Source: Watersipora subatra (taxonomy: Eukaryota > Bryozoa > Gymnolaemata > Cheilostomatida > Watersiporidae). Taken from it: a DNA stretch of 64,000 bases. The notes under the pieces are model-generated. The model searched no databases and was not told the DNA's origin. It saw nothing but the letters and a program-made list of their open reading frames with translations. The position numbers were made by a program, and so were the translations under genes. Shown one piece after another: positions 27,501 to 37,525 of the stretch; within the stretch, counting starts at the first letter, position 1, and every line of letters begins with the position of its first letter. Location: assembly GCF_963576615.1 (NCBI RefSeq), contig NC_088709.1, positions 12,406,764-12,470,763 of the forward strand, given 5' to 3'.

Positions 27501-30500
27501 TATAGTATAGCTCTAAAGGAGTTTGACTTATCAGGCTAACTGCTTCTTATAAACAGCAGGAGTCACCAGCTAGAGTGCCATTAACAGCTTTACTTTCACA
27601 AATGATCAGCGGAAAAACTATAACATAAAGATGGGAATTGATTAATTTTTTGGAGGAAACATGTGACTTTAAAAAAACAAAACATTTTTGCCATGACCAG
27701 AAGCATGAAAAAATTGTTGAACAGCAACAGGTTTATTTGCTTAGATTAAATGAAAAGCTAAGAGTGTGGTGCTGGTTACAAGAGGGCAGAGCTGATGCAT
27801 AATCAGCCAATAATTGGTATTCTAAATTCCAAAGTAACATCCACAAGTAGCAGATCATAACCATCTGGTTTATGAGACAATAAAAAAAATACATTTTTTC
27901 AAAATAATTCTCTGTTACTTTTTTTTTTGTTACAGCTAATTGAGATCCCAGTTTTGGGAAAAAAACAAAATAGATTAATATTTTGATATTAAAAATTTGA
28001 GAAAGCATGGGGATGTGAAAAATATTTTAGATGATCTGATGAATGCTATCAAAATGCACATTTTATTAGAAAGAAATTCAAAAAGATAACATTTTACGTT
28101 AGAAATGTCAAAAAAAGGATGGAAAATAGATGAGTGGAAGTGAAATGTGGATAGCAATTAAACCAACTTGTAGGAAGAACTCACAAATATTTGAATGGCT
28201 TGAAGCAGGTAAATATTTGAATGGCTTGAAGCAGGTAAATATTTGAATGGCTTGAAGCAGGTAAATATTTGAATGGCTTGAAGCAGGTAAATATTTGAAT
28301 GGCTTGAAGCAGGTAAAATGATAATGAAAACTAGTAAACAAGATGAACAACAAAAAATCCCAAAAGAATTAGAAAGTTTCTAGATTCAAGTCTAGATTAC
28401 AGGCACGCTAGACAAATTATGAATAGAAAGTTTTATAGAGCTGTTGATAAATATTAAAAGACTAACCAGCAAGCTTTAAGGTTTAAATCATGACAATAAT
28501 AATAAATAATGAAAATATTATTTCTTTTCTGTCATTCATGATTTTAAGATTAGACTATGTATGAAACAGTGTTTAATATTATTTAAGGACCAAACTATGT
28601 GAAAGCAAGCTTTATACATATTTATAGCATTTTGAGAAACCTCAGATGCCATATACCAAATAAATATTTACTTAGATATTGTTTGTATAAAATTGTATTT
28701 GAATCGGATTGCAGTCAAAGTTACACTCTATTTACAGTTAGTTTAAAGGATCTCCTATGCACCAGTTACACAAAATGATACAGTTTCTGTAGCTTTATTA
28801 TGGAACAGTTTTATTTTATTGAGTTTCTAAAAGCAAACTTTTTCTCTAAATCTTATTGGTTTGTAAATAACTTGATGAGCTAAAGAATTGTGTAAATGAA
28901 TTATTTTGCACTTTAAAAGATATGTAGGAATGTTCATCATGAAAACTCATTTGTACAGAAAAATTGAAATAACAGTCTGAATTAGAAATTAGTCAGAAAC
29001 CAGGAAAATTTGACACTTAGACAATTGCAACCTATCGAAAAAGCACAATATCAAAATAATGCATTATAGTTATTAATTAATTAATGCCTGGTGTAACACA
29101 GTTAATAACAAATTTTTTGCCAGAAAATTTATATTTTATCAACATATACATCATCTAACATTCTAGCTTTCAAATGAAGGTGTTTGTTTCTGTGTAATTC
29201 AGACTGTACCGGCTGCAGTGCCTCATACAGCTCTACACTGATTGCAATAGCTTTGCTGCCCATGTGAGTTTAAACATTTTTTCTGACCAACATTGTAAGC
29301 TTAATGCAGACTGAAGTGTTTAGCTTAAAGCCATGGAAGTTTGGTATTTGGTAGGAGTATGTGTACAATTATGCCATAGTATAGCCAGTTGAATGATGTG
29401 TGTATTAGATAAATAGCTGTTAGCAGAACTGGAGGTATTAAATTCCAATCCAGTGCGCAGTGGATTTTTTATTTCTAAAACTTTGTTGCTATGACTCGGC
29501 ACACATACAGATCAACAAAAACAAGCAAACACTAAAACTTATATACTTATAGATTACATTCAAACATTGGCCAAGACCTAAATAATTTTAACCTTTATTT
29601 TGCAGTTTCAATTTGAAGATTCTGGTTCTATGCAGGATTCTTTTAACTGTTCAAGCCAAAAGCTTGCTCTGTACATATATAATCTATCTATGTGAGTATT
29701 TATCATTTCCAAAGTTAACATAGGTTTGACTAAATTCTCACGCATTCTTTCCTAAGTTTTTAAAGGCATGGGAAACCCCTCGTATAACTACTCGCCATAG
29801 CAGCTAAATTATTTGGCACATATCCAACCTTTACAGTAATTTTATGGATGGTTAAAAGATGCCTACCTAGCAACTTACTAAAAGTATTTTCACGGAAAAA
29901 AATAACAGCTAGTATATCCGTTTTGAGTTTTTAAAGATTTGGGATCTGACCTCTAGAACCTGCAAAAAGCTTTTAAACTTTTTCATACAAAAAATATTTC
30001 AAGTTTTTACAGAGCAGATAACGACTAATAATTTAAGATATTGCAAGCAAAGATGGTGATAGTTCTACAAGCTAAAATTAAAACAGCAGAAAATATTTGA
30101 AGTTGTTCTTTTTATTGCAATTTGCAATTTCAAATGATGTCTACTGCTCTTTCCGATCATAAGCCTTTGTAGTTGACTTATGAGAAGCAGTTTACTGTAT
30201 GAATAATATTTGATTGGGTGAAATGAGTAATCTTCATTAGACAGATAACAGTTTCCATTGCAGTTCCTTCTATTTGAAATCAGCTTCATCAGAGATTTTT
30301 TCAAAGAGAACTCACGGACCTCTCATTAATAAAAGGCAACTTTTAAATCGGTGTTAAATTGTAAGAAATGAAAAGGCGCAGTATAGATGTCATCACTTTA
30401 TTTTTATGGTACAACAGCGTTTGCTGTAAATTTGCGAACTTTCATGCAATTACAAAATTCTGTACATCAATTAATGAGATGACAAAAATGTTGGCCAATA

Positions 30501-33500
30501 TGAAGCTTAAATCCATGCGACTTACTAAACGGATGCTTTAATCAACTGAGCTAAGGAGCCACCTTCCGACACGTCAGAACAATGGTTCCAATCAGAGAAT
30601 ATAGATTGATATGTGGCAGAAAAGCAAATAGACAGGCGCACAGATCGGCTGACAGACAGACAGACAGACAGACGAGTGGAAAATTTTAATAATGATATAT
30701 ATAAAATATTAAAAAAAAATTTTAATTTTTATAATTTTTTTTAAATATATATAACAAAGGTTTATTATGTCTCATTGTATAAAGGCTTACACTAATCGTA
30801 TTAAGACTTTAATATTATTATTTTTAATTATTTAATATTAAGTCTTGTAATATTAAACACACATTTAATTTGCTGCCATTTGCTGTCAGTTGCTGTAAGT
30901 GCTGCCAATTAGCTACTATGAAAATACGTGCTGATTGCTGTTCAGTTTAATTAACTGCTCATAACAGGCAACCACTAGAGAGAAGATGAGGAATAAACTA
31001 CAAAGTGCACTAAGGTTGGATGAATTTGACATTTGATAATAAACATTATCTTGCCAGGCAAAAAGGAACAAGTACTCAAGTATATATTGTGTTAACTACA
31101 AATGGTTTTTGGAGTTCATATACAAGAATATTAAAACTTTTACCTGTTTAAACAGTAAAAAGTCACACATATGTTTTAAGATGATCAATTTAGAGTGTAA
31201 AAATGTCCATTTGATGTTTATTTGACTTGTTTCAAGCTCGCTCTGAGTAGAGTTTAATTTAGCACTTGGGGATATACAAGCAGAAATTTTTACATAAAAT
31301 CTTATAAATATACAGTGACTATATATTCCATCTTATTTAGTATATGTGAGAGTAATTTAATTGTCCATATAAACAAATCACAAAGTCTATCTTTCAGTCT
31401 TTTCAGCTTTAGTCGATTAGTATCTAACCATGAAAAATCCGTATCGCAGAAGATTTGATCTCGGAATCTCCCTTTATCAGGCAACAAACTAACCGATTGA
31501 GCTATTAGAGTTGCAGTGGATTCACTGGGCAATATGAGTCATTATCTAATTATTTAGGCTAAATTACGCATAGCACTCTGTGTTGCTATGTTTAGCAATA
31601 AGGATACTTGCTTACTCAAATTAGCCATTGGCAATATGCTAGGCTAATGGCAAGTGGCAGGCAACTACAGTACCTGCCACTGTTTATATGCTGTTTTTAA
31701 TATCCGTGCAACGCCGGACATTCGGCTGGTAGATATATAAATCTAAGTATTTGTTTGTCTGGTTATAGAAATAAAACATGCACTCTTGCAGCATGTGTTA
31801 GCATTAGGAATAAAAACACTGCTTTGTACTGGAATTTAAAACAGAAACACTGGTTTTGCGGACAAACGCCCCAACCTTTATACTATACTCCATACTATAG
31901 AATAATTGGGGATATACTCATTACATCTGCCTGTCTTCAATGGTGCAGGAAACTGCCAGTGTACTAAAAAAAATATGTCCCCAAACCTCCTTAAACCTCT
32001 ATAAAAGTATGTGTATATGGCATAAAATTAATTGAACTTACAGCAGAAACAGAAATAAAAAAAATACTTGGTAATTTAAAAATTAGAATGGTAAATGTTG
32101 TATATCTTGATTCAAATTAGAAATTTTATGCAACTTTTTTTACTACTCAATTAACACCTGGCATCCAGCTAGTTAAAAATACGAACCCACATTTCATCTT
32201 ATCTAGTACATGTACAGGTAAATTCAATTACAGGTAAGTTGAAGAAAATACTTGAACTACACGTAAATCTACCAGTGCAAAATCAGTGGTTATACACACT
32301 CACAGAGGGTCTCTTATATCTAAGAGCTGTCTGTGCACAGATATCTGGTCACTGGCAAACTCATTGAAGTTATTATTCTTCAGGCCTCTTTCATATCTCT
32401 CTTTATCCTTTTGACTGAGGTCTTCCTCGTTGATCATCACACCTTTTCCTAGTTCTCCTGAAACATATAAAAAACAGATTTATCAGCTGTACACTTTTAT
32501 TTGTCATAATTATACGTAATACATAAACATCTTCAGAAAGCATATCTTATGAAAATCAGAACATAAACGGTATAGTATTTCATTTTCAGTTAATTCATTT
32601 ACATTTTTTGTCATAGATAGGTATGAACCTTGTTATGGTTTTGGTTATTTTAATTTATAAATAAGGCATTAAATGAAATCCTATTTCTGCGTAACTCTGA
32701 CTAGTCATTCTCTCTCTTTTAACTTTTACTGGTGAAATAATTCCATTTCGTCACACATGCATACACACGCATGCAAACTCCTGCACAACACAGCATAGCA
32801 CGCAATACCATACCACACCACATAAAAAACACACACATACGCATATGCACACGCACGCACGCATGCATGCACACACACACGCACACACAGGAATACACAT
32901 GTACGCACATGCATGCACACTCATGCTCACACACGCACTCGCATGTACTTTACATACTCTTTCAACCTCTGATAATTTACAAGACTCACTATTTAATGAT
33001 ATTCTTAAAGTTTTGCTAATGTATACATCACGTATGCACAGTTTGAAAGACAAATTGCTGGAGTTAGCGTAAACCCAGTTTAGTACAGTTAACCTATGAA
33101 GGAACATCGTTTGTCATAGAAAAATGTTTTTTCTACTGAAAACTGATACATTGAAACTTTTGTGATTTGCTTACAATACTATGACTATCAACATCTGCTT
33201 ACTTGAAAGATAGAAAAGTCTTGCTTCAATATATCAGTTTGAAAAAGTTATGTTGATGTTTTATTTTGGAATCATTATAGACTAGTTCCTATCACTTCTT
33301 ACCCGGAAGACGAGGATTAGCGACGGCTTTACTCATCTGGGAAAGAAGAGATAAAGGTCCGACATTACTGTTTGAGTTTACATACTTGAAAAAACTGTCT
33401 TCTGGCTTTTTTGGTTTATGTAGGGAGGTAGGAACTTCTACAATCTTTGACACTTGCTTTGGTTTGTAAAACTCATGATGATTTGTTTGAGTTTCAGACC

Positions 33501-34610
33501 TGAAACCAAGATCCAAAGCTAGCCTCATCAAGGAAATGAAAATAGCAAACTCTATGTGGCTCATGCAGATATTAAAATGAATGCTAATGTGCTTAAAATC
33601 ACAACAAGTGACTTCATTAGACACAAAGTATACAGCCTAATTGAATAATTTAAACTTTTAACAGGAAATTAAAAAAACCCGACTGAGATCCTCTAATTTC
33701 TCTACAAGAAAACAAATCACTAGAGTGCAAGGCAATGAATGTATATATTTTTAAATATATATCAATACAGTCAAGAGTAGGCATACAATCAACTTCATAT
33801 AATGATTTTTCCAGGTGCTCTGCTCTTGGTCGCTTCTGCTGCATCTTTAATAGCTTTTCACCTTGGTTTGGCTTTGCTCCTTGGTAGTACGGTCAACTCG
33901 CCAGTCAACCCTTGGCCGACTGGAAGTATTACTAGGGATCATAATATTTGTTGAGTCAAGGTTTGGCCCTGTTGCGGCATCGGTCACCTCGGGGTCGGCT
34001 TCTCTCTCTGATCTGGCTCTGGCTGTTGCGATCGTTACCCACAAAAGCAATAACTTACTAATGTGGCTATGAAATGCCTAATCAGTTTTATAACAGTTTA
34101 AAGGCTGTTAACTTTTATCGCTAGTTTCTTGCTGAAAAGGCAAACAACTTATTAAAATAAAAACAATTATTAAAAGTAATACAATTATAAGTCAAAATAA
34201 GAATCATTAAAAGTTGATTTTATATCCGCCAAGAGTCATATACTTCAATTGATGAAAAAAGAAAAGCTGGGTTCTACAAACTCTGCTTTTAGTACAAATA
34301 CGTAAGCAATAACTGTACAAATGATTACGATTTTGTGAACGTTGATCAGTCTAGTTAGAGTATTTACTAGGTGATAGGCAGACAGTTTCATGTAATTATT
34401 ACATGCTAGTTGTTATTATCAGAATGCTGTCACTGTCAGCATCTATTATTATTACCAACTTATAACTCACCTTCTTAGCTCCAATGGTTTACCATCATGA
34501 TTAGCACTTCCCATAAAGATGACACAAATGAGAAACCATATTATTGTAGCATAAGCTATAAGCTTGATGAAGAATTGGATGGTTTTTATCCTTGCCATTT
34601 TCAAAACCAT
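9390..34610 (-). CDS. Polypeptide N-acetylgalactosaminyltransferase, gene A (complete, 11 exons)
   Basis: Transfers GalNAc from UDP-GalNAc to Ser/Thr of proteins, starting mucin-type O-glycans in the Golgi (family knowledge). Exons, 5' to 3' on the minus strand: 34610-34471, 33499-33303, 32457-32304, 24612-24446, 17816-17652, 16636-16437, 14749-14556, 13139-13016, 12519-12391, 11599-11366, 9539-9390. All junctions are GT/AG and phases match, giving 1854 nt (617 residues plus TGA), a usual GALNT length. Seen: signal-anchor about residues 17-33, stem to about 112, VDD at 213-215, DxH (D267, H269), FDW near 319-321, WGGEN 375-379, the VGH histidine at 403, and lectin repeats with QxW at 525, 562 and 601. 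Exons 1-4 lie in the right-hand duplicate and exons 5-12 in the left-hand one. Intron 4 is about 7.7 kb; intron 5 holds the 18-bp satellite. The GALNT subtype is not assigned. Confidence 0.9.
9670..10022. repeat. Trinucleotide (ACT/TAC) array, imperfect
   Basis: About 350 bp of ACT-type triplets with interruptions, in the last intron of gene A. It makes Leu-rich and Val-rich false frames. Confidence 0.95.
10797..10920. mobile_element. Short MITE, pogo/Tigger-like ends
   Basis: Ends TTACCGAAAAACCTCTATTT and, inverted, GTTACTGTAAAACCTCTATT, both next to a TA. About 124 bp with no coding. Relation to pogo-type TIRs (CAGTAAAACCTC) is inferred. Confidence 0.5.
11313..11341 (-). other. G-run cluster after exon 11 donor
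   Basis: The plus strand is C-rich, so the RNA strand carries four or more G runs of 4 to 9 about 25 nt downstream of the exon 11 5' splice site. The duplicate at 39,307-39,330 has a different run length. Confidence 0.7.
11366..11599 (-). CDS. Gene A exon 11: lectin repeats alpha and beta
   Basis: 78 codons with two ricin-type repeats: CLD...QLW and CLDYANSG...QEW. Acceptor CTGCAG, followed by [11 protein letters not shown]. Decayed tandem copies of this acceptor and exon start lie just upstream. Confidence 0.92.
11600..11710 (-). repeat. Tandem decayed copies of exon 11 acceptor
   Basis: Upstream of the true acceptor are two further copies (about 45-50 bp apart) of CTGCAG plus the first 27 or so nt of exon 11. 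The nearest encodes [10 protein letters not shown], like the true [10 protein letters not shown], but lies 44 nt away, so using it would shift the frame. Confidence 0.85.
12391..12519 (-). CDS. Gene A exon 10: catalytic-lectin linker
   Basis: 43 codons: [20 protein letters not shown], then [11 protein letters not shown] and the linker to the lectin domain. In frame at both ends; donor GTATGT. Confidence 0.9.
12641..12963. repeat. 20-bp minisatellite, about 16 units
   Basis: Unit AGTCACTTTAATGAGTGGTA with variants, in the intron between exons 9 and 10 of gene A. Confidence 0.95.
13016..13139 (-). CDS. Gene A exon 9
   Basis: Encodes [18 protein letters not shown] and [16 protein letters not shown], the end of the catalytic domain. 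One residue differs from gene B (Arg versus Trp after YYE). Confidence 0.9.
13610..14240. mobile_element. Fold-back (inverted repeat) element cluster
   Basis: The motif CAGGGAGCATTAAG occurs several times in alternating orientation, with a palindrome around CCCTTAAGGGG near 13,700. Non-coding. It lies in the intron between exons 8 and 9 and is interrupted by the MITE at 13,791. Confidence 0.6.
13791..14142. mobile_element. MITE inserted only in the left copy
   Basis: About 350 bp with terminal inverted repeats AAGCCAGGTTCCCATAT and ATATGGGAACCGGGCTT (one mismatch). The interior is GC-rich (GCCGCCGAGGACCGCCGG). The empty site CCTGTTAGTTTTATC is seen in the right copy, which gives a TA or TTA target duplication. 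Confidence 0.85.
14556..14749 (-). CDS. Gene A exon 8: WGGEN (Gal/GalNAc-T) motif
   Basis: Encodes [27 protein letters not shown] and CSRVGHIF. It carries the Gal/GalNAc-transferase motif and the histidine expected to be the third Mn ligand. Phase 2 at the 3' end. Confidence 0.93.
14750..16080. other. Intron 7 of gene A, left part
   Basis: No gene. At 15,490-15,550 a tRNA-like stretch ends in GGTTTGAGCCC, a B-box-like sequence, probably a SINE relic. Not similar to the corresponding gene B intron. Confidence 0.5.
16080..16266 (+). mobile_element. Helitron-like 3' end, doubled
   Basis: Two consecutive copies of the family's subterminal motif (ATTGGCAATGTGCCAGGCT, then GTTTATAAG), finishing with CGGGCAACGCC...CTAG/T. 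Confidence 0.55.
16437..16636 (-). CDS. Gene A exon 7: WLEPLL to GGFDWNLHF
   Basis: 66 residues from WLEPLL through [12 protein letters not shown]. Acceptor TTTCAG; donor GTAATA, a weaker site. This is the fast-diverging exon of the array. Confidence 0.88.
16640..17650. other. Intron 6 of gene A
   Basis: AT-rich; nothing recognised. Confidence 0.5.
17652..17816 (-). CDS. Gene A exon 6: DxH motif
   Basis: Encodes [17 protein letters not shown] and [10 protein letters not shown]. Asp and His of LDSH are the DxH metal/UDP-binding motif of GT-A GALNTs. It differs from gene B at five residues. Confidence 0.9.
18195..18300 (-). mobile_element. Helitron-like 3' end, minus strand
   Basis: Reverse complement of the family's subterminal sequence (GCCAGGCTAATGGCAAGTGG), ending GGCTAA/T at 18,195. 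It lies about 75 bp from the start of the 18-bp satellite. Confidence 0.5.
18375..23885. repeat. 18-bp satellite array, about 5.5 kb, in gene A intron 5
   Basis: About 300 tandem copies of GATATGGTTAATACTGCT with recurrent variants (CTGTT, GCTGCC, ACTACGGGT). Higher-order structure: a block with MINTVDM...NSVDM variants repeats at exactly 900 bp (18,833 and 19,733), and blocks at 21,616, 22,174 and 22,750 repeat at 558 and 576 bp. A 17-bp unit lacking one base occurs at about 21,287 and 23,357. Because 18 is a multiple of 3, frames stay open for over 900 codons on both strands; these are not genes. Gene B intron 5 has none of this. Confidence 0.97.
23886..24445. other. AT-rich end of intron 5
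   Basis: AT-rich sequence with TTAAATAA-type runs. No gene seen. Confidence 0.6.
24446..24612 (-). CDS. Gene A exon 5: nucleotide-binding half, VDD
   Basis: Encodes [20 protein letters not shown], then [18 protein letters not shown] and [10 protein letters not shown], the first conserved block of the GT27 fold. Donor GTAAGTG, acceptor CTGCAG. Confidence 0.9.
24613..26590. other. Left part of gene A intron 4
   Basis: Two unrecognised plus-strand frames (107 codons at 25,371; 68 codons at 25,832) without splice or family support. A perfect 34-bp tandem duplication starts at 26,047 (CTGTCATACAGCCCACGACC...). Not similar to gene B intron 4. Confidence 0.4.
26590..27170 (+). promoter_or_regulatory. 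Promoter-like inverted-repeat segment, copy 1
   Basis: About 580 bp matching 50,085-50,700 in reverse orientation with many substitutions. In this orientation it ends in a possible first exon: CAG-ATGG/GTAAGTTTT at 26,951, a start codon right before a strong donor. GC-richer block at 26,825-26,870. The gene it once served is unknown. Confidence 0.4.
26951..27802 (+). pseudogene. Possible two-exon small gene nested in gene A intron 4, with one stop
   Basis: ATGG/GTAAGT at 26,951 can splice to TTAACAG/CTTTAC at 27,588. The joined frame reads [14 protein letters not shown], a TAA, then [20 protein letters not shown]... for 56 more codons to TAA at 27,800. The frame before and after the internal TAA is the same. 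Not recognised. It may be a decayed gene or a chance reading. Confidence 0.25.
28185..28316. repeat. 26-bp minisatellite, 5 units
   Basis: Counterpart of 357-514 with one unit fewer, in intron 4 of gene A. Confidence 0.95.
30509..30560 (-). repeat. tRNA-Thr-like remnant of a SINE (duplicate)
   Basis: Counterpart of 2711-2763, same decay. Confidence 0.6.
31360..31729 (+). mobile_element. Helitron-like 3' part (duplicate)
   Basis: Counterpart of 3560-3931, ending CTGG/T here instead of CTAG/T. Confidence 0.5.
31742..32010 (+). mobile_element. Helitron-like 5' part (duplicate)
   Basis: Counterpart of 3944-4210. Confidence 0.4.
32304..32457 (-). CDS. Gene A exon 4: entry to the catalytic domain
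   Basis: Encodes [18 protein letters not shown]... and [14 protein letters not shown]..., the segment that precedes the GT27 catalytic domain in GALNTs. Length 154 nt; donor GTGAG. Confidence 0.85.
32755..32946. repeat. CA/CG alternating microsatellite (duplicate)
   Basis: Counterpart in gene A, a few units longer in the ACACACGC part. Confidence 0.9.
33303..33499 (-). CDS. Gene A exon 3: stem region
   Basis: Acceptor TTTCAG and donor G/GTAAGAAG. It encodes about 65 hydrophilic residues ([13 protein letters not shown]...), consistent with the Golgi stem. Its first base completes the codon left by exon 1 and its last base completes the Gly of GELGK in exon 4, so exons 1-3-4 join in frame. 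Confidence 0.75.
33862..34018 (-). other. Doubtful exon 2 of gene A
   Basis: Counterpart of 6057-6213 with the same open frame and the same phase conflict with exon 3. Confidence 0.3.
34471..34610 (-). CDS. Gene A exon 1: start codon and signal-anchor
   Basis: ATG at 34610-34608. It encodes a short basic cytoplasmic tail, then about 17 hydrophobic residues ([17 protein letters not shown]), typical of a type II Golgi membrane protein. It ends at a GTGAG donor with 2 nt left over. A second in-frame ATG lies four codons downstream. I saw no convincing TATA box upstream. Confidence 0.8.
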
Positions 34611-35659
34611 ATCAAGCTTTATTGAATATAAGTAAAAGAATCAAAAACCAAACACTGTCTACATGCAACCAAGTTAATATTATTAGCTCATGACCCTAGT
34701 AGCTGTAACAGTGAGTGATTTACTACAAAAGGATACCGGTCAGTATAGCCTTATCAGTAAATATGTGGCTGTTAGTTACATGATAAGGTAGCTAAAACAA
34801 CAAATTAACATGTCGCGATATTATTAGTAATGCATTTAGGCCTAACACTGAAGTATGTATTGATATTTTAGCCTTAAATTGTGATGTTTTAGCTTTTAAT
34901 ATCCTCAAGCTAGCCATTAATTTTTGAGTTTAGATCTGAATCTATCTCCATGTTTTAATGGAGTTATCTTAACATGTTTTCCAAATAAAATGAATTAAAT
35001 CTCCTCCTCAGTGAGCATGGTAGATGTGAATCAATGTTTTTTGTACATATCTGCTTATTTATTTTAATTTCAGTATTTTTAATTCGATCTTAAATCCTTT
35101 TATTCACCGGTAAATCATGACAACTACAACTGTAGAAAAAAAATATAACTCAGAAAATACTAACTAATTGTATTAGTTTATAGTTGTGTACAATATAATT
35201 TTTGCATTTGTAAAAAGGGAGTACAATTGTGTGTATACACAGACTTGTGTATGACTTATATGTCCATGTAAATAAAAGACTGTTTGACTGTATTTCAGTC
35301 TATTTGCTGTGCAACGTAGCTTCAAGTGACTTATTTAATTATAAAACACGCCAGCAGTCTAATCGCTGAAGCGGATAAACCTGAAAACAAGCGATTTAAC
35401 GACATTGACTATGGCATAGATTTGTGTACTAATATTGTAATGAGCTGTACATTCAAATGAATCACCAGCTCGTATCGACCTGAAGTGAACCGTCCAGCTC
35501 AGCTTGAGTCGTAGACAAAGAAGAAAGAGCCTACAGTTAAACTCAGATACAATATATAAGAGCGACGAAAAGGAAAGACAGAAGCAGTATGCGCCTGATA
35601 ATGTGCTGTTATATTCCAGACAATATAAAATGTACACAAAGCAACTCTATATATATAAA
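34611..35659. promoter_or_regulatory. Region upstream of gene A exon 1
   Basis: Counterpart of 6806-7856, lying between the gene B 3' end and the gene A start. Same conserved GC-richer segment at about 35,350-35,565. Confidence 0.25.
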
Positions 35660-36643
35660 TCTAAGTGTTTGTTTTTTTTTAAATCTTTTTATTAAACCCT
35701 GTGTCCAGTTAAAATGATTAAAATGTAGCAATAAAAAAAACCAAGTAGCAGATAATTTAATCTCAGAACCTCCCATTCACAAGGCGACAAGCTAACCAAT
35801 TAAGCTAACCAATTAAGCTAACCAATTAAGCTAACCTATTAAGCTAACCAATTAAGCTAACCTATTAAGCTAACCTATTAAGCTAACCTATTAAGCTAAC
35901 CTATTAAGCTAACCTATTAAGCTAACCTATTAAGCTAACCTATTAAGCTAACCTATTAAGCTAACCTATTAAGCTAACATATTAAGCTAACCTATTAAGC
36001 TGACCTATTAAGCTAACCTATTAAGCTGACCTATTAAGCTGACCTATTAAGCTGACCTATTAAGCTGACCTATTAAGCTGACCTATTAAGCTAACCTATT
36101 AAGCTAACCTATTAAGCTAACCTATTAAGCTAACCTATTAAGCTAACCTATTAAGCTAACCTATTAAGCTAACCTATTAAGCTAACCTATTAAGCTAACC
36201 TATTAAGCTAACCTATTAAGCTAACCTATTAAGCTAACCTATTAAGCTGACCTATTAAGCTGACCTATTAAGCTAACCTATTAAGCTAACCTATTAAGCT
36301 AACCTATTAAGCTAACCTATTAAGCTAACCTATTAAGCTAACCTATTTAGCTAACCTATTAAGCTAACCTATTAAGCTAACCTATTAAGCTAACCTATTA
36401 AGCTAACCTATTAAGCTACAGGGATACAATTGATTATTTGGACAGATAGTCATTATCTGGGTTAAAATACTTATAGCGGCTCTGTATTACATACAACGCT
36501 ACTTAAGCTTGGTCTTACAGGTCTTAATAGTAATTCTAGCAGTATGTATACTAGCTTACTCAAAGTAGCCAGTATCAATTACATTACCCGCCATTGTTTA
36601 TAAGCTGTTTTCACCACCAGTGCAACACGGTGCATTTGGCTAG
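35660..36643 (+). mobile_element. Non-autonomous Helitron-like element carrying the 13-bp array
   Basis: Bounded by A/TCTAAGTG at the left and GGCTAG/T at the right, the A-T target and TC...CTRR ends known for Helitrons. A GC-rich hairpin remnant (GTGCAACACGG) precedes the CTAG by about 10 nt. The interior holds a tRNA-like stretch and about 48 copies of a 13-bp unit. No Rep/helicase coding. Confidence 0.6.
35789..36417 (-). repeat. 13-bp A-box-like minisatellite, about 48 units
   Basis: Expanded counterpart of 7986-8433, with a sub-family of AAGCTGACCTATT units at about 36,000-36,090 that the left copy mostly lacks. Confidence 0.9.
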
Positions 36644-37375
36644 TATATACTAAACTCAAACACACTGAGTTATTCTTCAGAGTTTTCACATGGTGCTGTT
36701 GAAGGAGTCTTGCAGGTTTCCTTCACAGTATATTTACTGCTCTTTGACAAATGATTTGCTCCCCGGCAAACAAGTGATGCAGAAGTAACGATCGCTAACA
36801 ATTACCTTTGTGCTGATTCAGATTTCTGCATGTAAGTGAAGTGGCCTAGGCCTTGCTTGTTCCATCCACTGTACAGATAATCACTTTAACAACACAAATG
36901 TTGATGAGACTTGTCATATATTTACACTCTGACCTAATTAATACATGATTTAAAAATTTTATGACCCACAAATGACCTATATATTTCTATTTTGCACAAT
37001 AAACTTAAATATAGTTATGTTACAGTGCCGAAACGGGGTTATAATGCTACAAAGAACCTAAATAAAATTCTAACGCACAATGGACTTTGTTCTCAAATAT
37101 AAAAATGTTAAATACAATTACAACTATGTAACAAAAAAGAGCCAGCACTTCTTGTGGTATAGAGTTTCTGCTACTAACACAATAAAATATTATTCTAGAG
37201 ACAAAACCAGTAATCCGGCAAAGGGCAAAAGAGGGCTGGTAACCAGTGAGATTAAGATGTTAATCTTTACTTGCAAAGCCAGTGGCCAAGAGGATTGCTG
37301 CTATTCTTGATGCTTTAAAACGACAAGCTTGCTGTTCAAATCTTATACTAGTATGATAAATATATGACCAAGTAT

Positions 37376-37525
37376 TCATGCTGATGACTTGCTGCCATTT
37401 TCTTTACGATGTGGCCACAACCAGAGCTGATGTAGGTTGTTAACATCACAAGTGTTCATAAACAGTTCTCCTGCATCTGAACCTTCTATACACAACTGAG
37501 ATATACAATGCTTGATCAGTCCACT
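37376..37525 (-). CDS. Gene B exon 12 (lectin, stop)
   Basis: 49 codons plus TGA, one residue different from gene A (KENGSK versus KEYGSK). Confidence 0.88.
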   Translation of the reverse strand, partial: SGLIKHCISQLCIEGSDAGELFMNTCDVNNLHQLWLWPHRKENGSKSSA

